Below are positions 16,624 to 20,388 of a stretch of 20,388 nt of DNA, one piece after another. Below the pieces are notes generated by a model that saw only the letters and a list, made by a program, of their open reading frames with translations, ran no database searches and was not told the origin of the DNA. The position numbers and the translations under genes were made by a program. How positions within the stretch are numbered: the stretch's first letter is position 1; the number at the start of each line of letters is the position of its first letter. This stretch comes from Bacteroidales bacterium (GTDB taxonomy: Bacteria > Bacteroidota > Bacteroidia > Bacteroidales > UBA3663), in contig JAEDEY010000032.1 in the NCBI GenBank assembly GCA_016293065.1, positions 1-20,388 of the forward strand, in the 5' to 3' direction.

Positions 16624-17401
16624 CCTTGCCGTGGCACAAGACCGGCCAGCTCAGTCGGTACTGACTGCCGAATGGGGAAAAAGTGCCATGCGCAACACCT
16701 ATCTTGCGCCTTTGCTATACGAAGGCAGGCAGATTGGAGTGCGTTATGAACGATGGCGCACCATGAGGAGCTATAAATGGACCAATCAGCAAATTATCGA
16801 TGCAGATTTTGCTGATGGTGATGCCGAAAACGGACAGCATTCTACGTCATGGTCGATACGAGCCATGTATCGCTATGCCATGCATCGAGACATCAGCCAT
16901 CTGCTATGTAGTCGCTGCCAAGGCCTCACCGTCTTAATAGGTCCATATGCAGGGTTGGAAACAGGCTTCGACTATAACCTAAAATTAGGCAGTTCGAACA
17001 ACCCTGCCACGGCTCGTTTCGTAGGTAATATGGGTGTGAGTCTCGCTTCAACCTACGACTATACTCTTTGGGGACAGCCAAGCAAGGTAAATCTGCAGGT
17101 ACAAATGCCTCTTATTGGATACGCATTCATGCCAGAATATGGAGCATCGTATTACGAGACCTTTCTACTTGAATCGGGCAACAACGGACACTTCACCTCG
17201 CTCCACAACGAACAGGACCTTGATGTGCGCCTCTCGACAGACATACCTATTGCCGTCATCCCTTGGTTCAAGAGAATGAAGACCATAGTGCGTCTTGGCG
17301 CATACTATCATATTGAGACGATGGATATCAACAGCATCGTCAACAGATACTCTACTTTTGGAATTAGCATTGGTTGGACATGGAAATATCTGCCGTTATG
17401 A
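16574..17401 (+). CDS. Exported protein of unknown function, probably a small outer-membrane barrel (possibly DUF3316)
   Basis: This 275-residue protein has a clear signal peptide (MKRFLTLIILTLIV, cleavage likely after AVA at residue 21). The mature part alternates hydrophobic and polar residues and is rich in Tyr, Trp and Gly: LIGPYAGLETGFDYNLKLG near residues 117-135, and a final strand, STFGISIGWTWKYLPL, ending in hydrophobic residues. That pattern suggests a beta-barrel in the outer membrane. It recalls the Bacteroidetes DUF3316 family, but I could not search to confirm this. The ATG lies inside parC, so the signal peptide is encoded in a second frame over the parC acidic tail. This start is favoured because it gives the signal peptide. 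Its stop overlaps the next start (ATGA). Confidence 0.7.
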   Translation: MKRFLTLIILTLIVCSDLAVAQDRPAQSVLTAEWGKSAMRNTYLAPLLYEGRQIGVRYERWRTMRSYKWTNQQIIDADFADGDAENGQHSTSWSIRAMYRYAMHRDISHLLCSRCQGLTVLIGPYAGLETGFDYNLKLGSSNNPATARFVGNMGVSLASTYDYTLWGQPSKVNLQVQMPLIGYAFMPEYGASYYETFLLESGNNGHFTSLHNEQDLDVRLSTDIPIAVIPWFKRMKTIVRLGAYYHIETMDINSIVNRYSTFGISIGWTWKYLPL

Positions 17402-18489
17402 GAAGAATTCTGATTTTATTATCATCGCTCGTTTTGCTGACTGCGTGTCTTGACGACGACAGTGGAGTAGAAAACGATGATTTCCTTGGCAACTTCGAGG
17501 CCTGCTGGACTGCTATGGACGAACACTACTGTTTCTTTGATGAGAAAAATGTCGATTGGGATAAGGTATATAAATTCTATCTGCCTTATTTCAGGGATTC
17601 TATCACCAATATCCAGCAAGAGTTCACTGTCCTTGGACACATGCTTTCGCAAGTTCGCGATGGACATGTCAACCTCTACTCTCCATTCAATACCGCACGT
17701 TATTGGAAGTGGTATGAAGACTATCCACATAACTTCAACAAGGATCTGGTACAGGAGTATTATCTCAAGACCAACTATTGGGCAGCATCAGGTTTCAGGT
17801 TTACGGCTCTCAAAGACTCGGTAGCCTATGTGCGCTATGAGTCATTTACCAATACGCCAGGAGAAACCAATATCGACTATCTGCTCATGGCATTAAGCTA
17901 TTGCCGAGGCATGATATTTGACATACGCGACAATGGAGGTGGTGCCTTGACCAATGTCCCTTTGATCGCTCGCCGTTTCTCGACCGAAAAGACATGCTAT
18001 GGATATATTCAGCACAAGACAGGGAAAGGACACAATGACTTCTCGTCTCCCGAACCCATGCATCTTGAGCCTTCTGAAGACCGCCTATGGTGGGATGCTT
18101 CGGTACAGCCTGTAGTGATACTCGCCAATCGACGCACATACAGCGCAGCCAACAACTTCGTGCAAGCAATGAAAGCAATTGCCGAGACAAAGACGTTTGA
18201 CAAGAAGGGTGTGGCACATGAAAAGATGATTGTGGTTGTGGGCGACCGCACAGGAGGTGGCGGAGGTATGCCATTCGAAACCGTACTCCCCAACGGGTGG
18301 GTGTTGCGTTTTTCTGCCTGCCCTATCACCGACAATCATAAGCGTTCGACCGAGAGCGGCATTGACCCAGACTTTAGTGTGAACATGGACTCATTAGTGA
18401 TGTTCAATGAACATCGTGATGAAATCATCGACTTTGCACATGAATACATTATTAATAATACGCGTATGACATACGAGAAGAAGGAGTAA
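17398..18489 (+). CDS. S41-family (C-terminal-processing-like) peptidase lipoprotein
   Basis: This 363-residue protein starts with a lipoprotein signal, lipobox LTAC with Cys17, followed by an acidic Asp-rich stretch (DDDSG) that may affect surface sorting. The S41 fold is visible as FDIRDNGGG in the middle and the nucleophile segment TYSAANNF with Ser249, then GDRTGGGGG and a C-terminal GIDPDF motif typical of the family. No clear PDZ domain is seen. It probably cleaves envelope proteins or peptides, but the substrate is unknown. The ATG at 17398 overlaps the previous stop by ATGA, implying translational coupling. An in-frame ATG at 17374 is rejected because it would place eight polar residues before the signal sequence. 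Coupling to the upstream putative barrel suggests a shared envelope function. Confidence 0.85.
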   Translation: MRRILILLSSLVLLTACLDDDSGVENDDFLGNFEACWTAMDEHYCFFDEKNVDWDKVYKFYLPYFRDSITNIQQEFTVLGHMLSQVRDGHVNLYSPFNTARYWKWYEDYPHNFNKDLVQEYYLKTNYWAASGFRFTALKDSVAYVRYESFTNTPGETNIDYLLMALSYCRGMIFDIRDNGGGALTNVPLIARRFSTEKTCYGYIQHKTGKGHNDFSSPEPMHLEPSEDRLWWDASVQPVVILANRRTYSAANNFVQAMKAIAETKTFDKKGVAHEKMIVVVGDRTGGGGGMPFETVLPNGWVLRFSACPITDNHKRSTESGIDPDFSVNMDSLVMFNEHRDEIIDFAHEYIINNTRMTYEKKE

Positions 18490-18512
18490 GCTAAAAAAAA
18501 AACATCATTTTA

Positions 18513-18544
18513 TTTGGATAATCCGATTTTTATGCTTACCTTTG
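18513..18544 (+). promoter_or_regulatory. Predicted promoter of tRNA-Leu
   Basis: TTTG at 18513-18516, a 20-nt spacer and TACCTTTG at 18537-18544 match the Bacteroidetes consensus. The -7 region shares 13 identical bases (TGCTTACCTTTGC) with the promoter of the LytTR gene. The mature tRNA starts about 20 nt downstream. Confidence 0.7.
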
Positions 18545-18563
18545 CACCCGTCCATTTTAACGT

Positions 18564-18645
18564 GCAGGTGTGTTGAAATTGGTAGACAAGCCAGACTTAG
18601 GATCTGGTGCCGTGAGGCGTGTGGGTTCGAGTCCCACTACCTGTA
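18564..18645 (+). tRNA. tRNA-Leu, anticodon UAG
   Basis: An 82-nt type II tRNA. The acceptor stem GCAGGTG (18564-18570) pairs with TACCTGT (18638-18644), with two G-U pairs, and the discriminator is A18645. The D arm contains AAATTGGTAGA. The anticodon stem CCAGA/TCTGG holds the loop CTTAGGA with anticodon TAG at 18598-18600. The long variable arm TGCCGTGAGGCGT is diagnostic of leucine/serine-type tRNAs. The T arm is GTGGG-TTCGAGT-CCCAC. CCA is not encoded, so it must be added after transcription. It reads CUN leucine codons. Confidence 0.97.
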
Positions 18646-18671
18646 CAAATAAAGATTGCAAATTTGGGGAA

Positions 18672-18710
18672 GGTGTGCCATGTCGTTAATGACATTGCAC
18701 ACCATTTTTT
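18672..18710 (+). terminator. Intrinsic terminator after tRNA-Leu
   Basis: A 13-bp stem with one C-T mismatch (GGTGTGCCATGTC at 18672-18684, GACATTGCACACC at 18691-18703) and the 6-nt loop GTTAAT is followed by ATTTTTT (18704-18710). This is a strong Rho-independent terminator for the tRNA transcript and possibly for read-through from the parC operon. Confidence 0.9.
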
Positions 18711-18726
18711 AATATCAAAACATAAC

Positions 18727-18757
18727 AAAAAAAAGCATGCCCCAAACAGAGCATGCT
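18727..18757 (-). terminator. Intrinsic terminator of the glyS-FKBP operon
   Basis: On the minus strand, AGCATGC (18757-18751) and GCATGCT (18740-18734) pair around a 10-nt loop and are followed by a run of eight T (the A-run 18727-18734 on the plus strand). It lies 25 nt past the FKBP gene stop. With the tRNA terminator facing it, the convergent junction is insulated in both directions. Confidence 0.85.
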
Positions 18758-18782
18758 GAAAATTATGATGATTCAAACCAAA

Positions 18783-19466
18783 TCACTTATCTATCACACC
18801 TGAGCCTTCTGGCACTGGACCTCCAAGCTTGGTAATATCTACGAGTTCCATACGGAAGTATAGATTGGAATAAGGATCGATAGTCGAGTTGCCAGCTTGT
18901 CCATAGGCAAGGTACCATGGGATGGCAACCAGCCAGTTGTCACCGATATGCATGTGTTGCAAAATCTCAGCCCAACCCACTATCACACTTGCACAAGTGA
19001 AGTTCTCGAAGAAAGTAACCTGCTGAGACTCGAGCGTATCAGCCTTGTTTTCACTGTCGAAGAAGATCTTATCCATCACCGATGGGTCATTGAACGAAGC
19101 CTCATCTGCAGGGAGTTTCTTCATCACCGACTTAGGATCGTAGAGAGTGTAGTGCATCTTCAACGTGCTTGTATAATAAGGGGTGTACCACTTATTCAGA
19201 GCACGCAGGCTATCCTCATTGGCTGGAGTGATGACACGATAGAGACATCTATATGAGAGAGGCTCTGCCAGAGACTTGATGGTATCTGTGAAATATGCAT
19301 TCTGACCCAACCTGTTCTGATAGTCGTGCATTCGCAGCATCACTGCGTCATTCTGAGCCTTCCACTCGTAGAAATCAGAATAGTCGATGGTGTCATCCTC
19401 ATTGCATGCGATGAAGCCAAAACCCATCGCAAGCAAGGATAATAAGAATAGAAGATTCTTCTTCAT
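18783..19466 (-). CDS. FKBP-type peptidyl-prolyl cis-trans isomerase lipoprotein
   Basis: This 227-residue protein has a lipoprotein signal ending FIAC (Cys21), a linker of about 70 residues, and a C-terminal FKBP domain (about 95-213). The domain shows FFDS, SVIVGWAEILQHM, GDNWLVAIPWYLAYG and NLYFRMEL. The binding-pocket positions known from FKBP12 (Phe36, Asp37, Val55, Ile56, Trp59, Tyr82, Phe99) all have matching residues here, so it is probably active. It should help fold proteins in the periplasm or at the envelope. The ATG at 19466 is preferred over an in-frame TTG at 19481, since it begins the typical MKKNLLFLL signal. It starts 19 nt after the glycyl-tRNA synthetase stop on the same strand, indicating an operon. 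Confidence 0.92.
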   Translation of the reverse strand: MKKNLLFLLSLLAMGFGFIACNEDDTIDYSDFYEWKAQNDAVMLRMHDYQNRLGQNAYFTDTIKSLAEPLSYRCLYRVITPANEDSLRALNKWYTPYYTSTLKMHYTLYDPKSVMKKLPADEASFNDPSVMDKIFFDSENKADTLESQQVTFFENFTCASVIVGWAEILQHMHIGDNWLVAIPWYLAYGQAGNSTIDPYSNLYFRMELVDITKLGGPVPEGSGVIDK

Positions 19467-19485
19467 CAATATTCGTTTCAAGTTA

Positions 19486-20388
19486 TTAATCGTTCTCGAT
19501 CTTGCGGAGCAATGACGAGATATTCACACTGTCACCAATAATCTTGTGGAGGTCGGCAATGGCTACACGCTCCTGTGCCATAGTGTCGCGGAAGCGAAGT
19601 GTCACTGTATTGTCTTCAAGAGTCTGATGATCGACCGTCACGCAGTAAGGAGTACCGATGGCATCCTGACGGCGATAGCGCTTGCCAATCGAATCCTTTG
19701 CCTCAATCTGACAGTTGTAGTCGTAGCGAAGCTCCTTGAGAATCTCTTCAGCCTTCTCTGGCAGACCATCCTTGTTGATGAGAGGAAGGATAGCAACCTT
19801 GATAGGAGCAAGTGCAGGAGGAAGGCACAAAACGACTCGTGTCTCACCCTTCTCGTTGACCACCTCTTCCTTATATGAAGCAGCCATGACGCTAAGGAAC
19901 ATACGATCGACACCGATTGAAGTCTCGATGACGTATGGCACATAACTCTCGTTGGTATCTGGGTCGAAGTATTCGATCTTCTTGCCCGAGAACTTAGCGT
20001 GCTGGCTAAGGTCGAAGTTGGTGCGTGAGTGGATACCCTCAACCTCCTTGAAGCCAAATGGCATGTTGAACTCGATGTCGGTAGCTGCATTGGCATAGTG
20101 AGCAAGCTTGTCGTGATCGTGGAAACGATACATGTTGTCACCAAAGCCGAGAGCCTTGTGCCAAGCCAAGCGTGTCTGCTTCCACTTTGCGAACCAGTCG
20201 AGCTCTGTGCCAGGCTTGATGAAGAACTGCATCTCCATCTGCTCAAACTCGCGCATACGGAAGATAAACTGACGAGCCACGATCTCGTTGCGGAATGCCT
20301 TACCAATCTGTGCGATACCGAAAGGCAGCTTCATACGGCCAGTCTTCTGCACGTTGAGGTAGTTGACAAAGATACCCTGTGCTGTCTC
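19486..20388 (-). CDS. glyS: Glycyl-tRNA synthetase (class II, dimeric type), C-terminal 300 residues
   Basis: The frame is open to the window edge, so the N-terminal part is missing. The visible part begins in the catalytic core with TAQGIFVNYLNVQKTGRMK and GKAFRNEI (class II motif 2, containing the ATP-contacting FRNE), followed by RMREFEQMEMQFF. Motif 3 is ETSIGVDRMFL with its arginine. A C-terminal anticodon-binding domain (roughly the last 110 residues, from LAPIKVAILPL) ends in an LRKIEND tail. This is the single-chain homodimeric GlyRS found in Bacteroidetes, not the alpha2beta2 enzyme, whose beta-subunit gene is also named glyS elsewhere. It attaches glycine to tRNA-Gly in the cytoplasm. 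The FKBP lipoprotein gene follows at 19 nt, and the operon promoter lies outside the window. Confidence 0.95.
   Translation of the reverse strand, partial: ETAQGIFVNYLNVQKTGRMKLPFGIAQIGKAFRNEIVARQFIFRMREFEQMEMQFFIKPGTELDWFAKWKQTRLAWHKALGFGDNMYRFHDHDKLAHYANAATDIEFNMPFGFKEVEGIHSRTNFDLSQHAKFSGKKIEYFDPDTNESYVPYVIETSIGVDRMFLSVMAASYKEEVVNEKGETRVVLCLPPALAPIKVAILPLINKDGLPEKAEEILKELRYDYNCQIEAKDSIGKRYRRQDAIGTPYCVTVDHQTLEDNTVTLRFRDTMAQERVAIADLHKIIGDSVNISSLLRKIEND

Noticed and set aside
17374..17397. S41 gene starting at ATG 17374
   Set aside because: It would add eight residues before the signal sequence. The ATG at 17398 has the ATGA overlap and begins the signal directly.
19467..19481. FKBP gene starting at TTG 19481
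   Set aside because: The ATG 15 nt downstream gives a standard lipoprotein signal and is the stronger start codon.
1..20388. Mobile element, CRISPR, defence system or prophage
   Set aside because: There is no transposase, integrase, repeat-spacer array or terminal repeat. Apart from the cut gene at the left edge, two envelope genes remain without a known role: the barrel at 1205 and the putative barrel at 16574.

Overview
The window looks like a chromosomal segment from a gut or rumen member of the Bacteroidetes, most likely Prevotella or a close relative. Five predicted promoters have the Bacteroidetes form (a TTG/TTTG -33 box, 19-20 nt, then TAnnTTTG), Shine-Dalgarno sequences are weak, and the protein families are typical of the group: LytTR membrane regulators, OMP_b-brl_3 barrels, Bacteroidetes-type ParC, lipoprotein S41 peptidase and lipoprotein FKBP. 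No mobile element, CRISPR array or prophage is visible.

Layout. (1) 1-3406: a membrane-bound LytTR regulator on the minus strand, followed by the first codons of another minus-strand gene cut by the window edge. It is divergent from a 733-residue plug-plus-barrel outer-membrane protein. Each has its own promoter in the shared 234-nt spacer. (2) 3407-3715: a gene-free spacer with a nested inverted repeat, smaller palindromes and the promoter of the next operon. (3) 3716-12318: a five-gene plant beta-glycan block of SGNH acetylesterase, GH5 mannanase, CE7 acetyl esterase, GH94 cellobiose phosphorylase and GH9 glucanase. A trkH potassium-transporter gene follows 14 nt downstream, and no further consensus promoter was found inside the block. 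(4) 13910-18489: a promoter, then parC, a putative outer-membrane protein overlapping the parC 3' end by 50 nt, and an S41-family lipoprotein overlapping that gene by 4 nt. (5) 18513-18710: tRNA-Leu(UAG) with its own promoter and a strong intrinsic terminator. (6) 18727-20388, minus strand: glycyl-tRNA synthetase (5' part outside the window) followed by an FKBP-type prolyl isomerase lipoprotein and a terminator.

How the genes fit together. The glycan block reads as a compact route for acetylated glucomannan and beta-glucan. Two exported esterases (SGNH and CE7) would strip acetyl groups. The exported or anchored GH5 and the GH9 lipoprotein would cut the backbone. The GH94 enzyme lacks a signal peptide, so it should split imported cellobiose in the cytoplasm with phosphate, saving ATP. 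The window shows no SusC/SusD pair, sugar transporter, glycan sensor, GH130 or cellobiose 2-epimerase, so uptake and mannose-side steps must be encoded elsewhere. The substrate assignment is inference from family membership and neighbours.

I see no clearly new biological system. The points most worth checking are the Sus-less glycan block and its TrkH tail, the 13-bp perfect hairpin between GH94 and GH9, the dual-coded parC 3' end with its coupled envelope genes, and the divergent LytTR/barrel pair.
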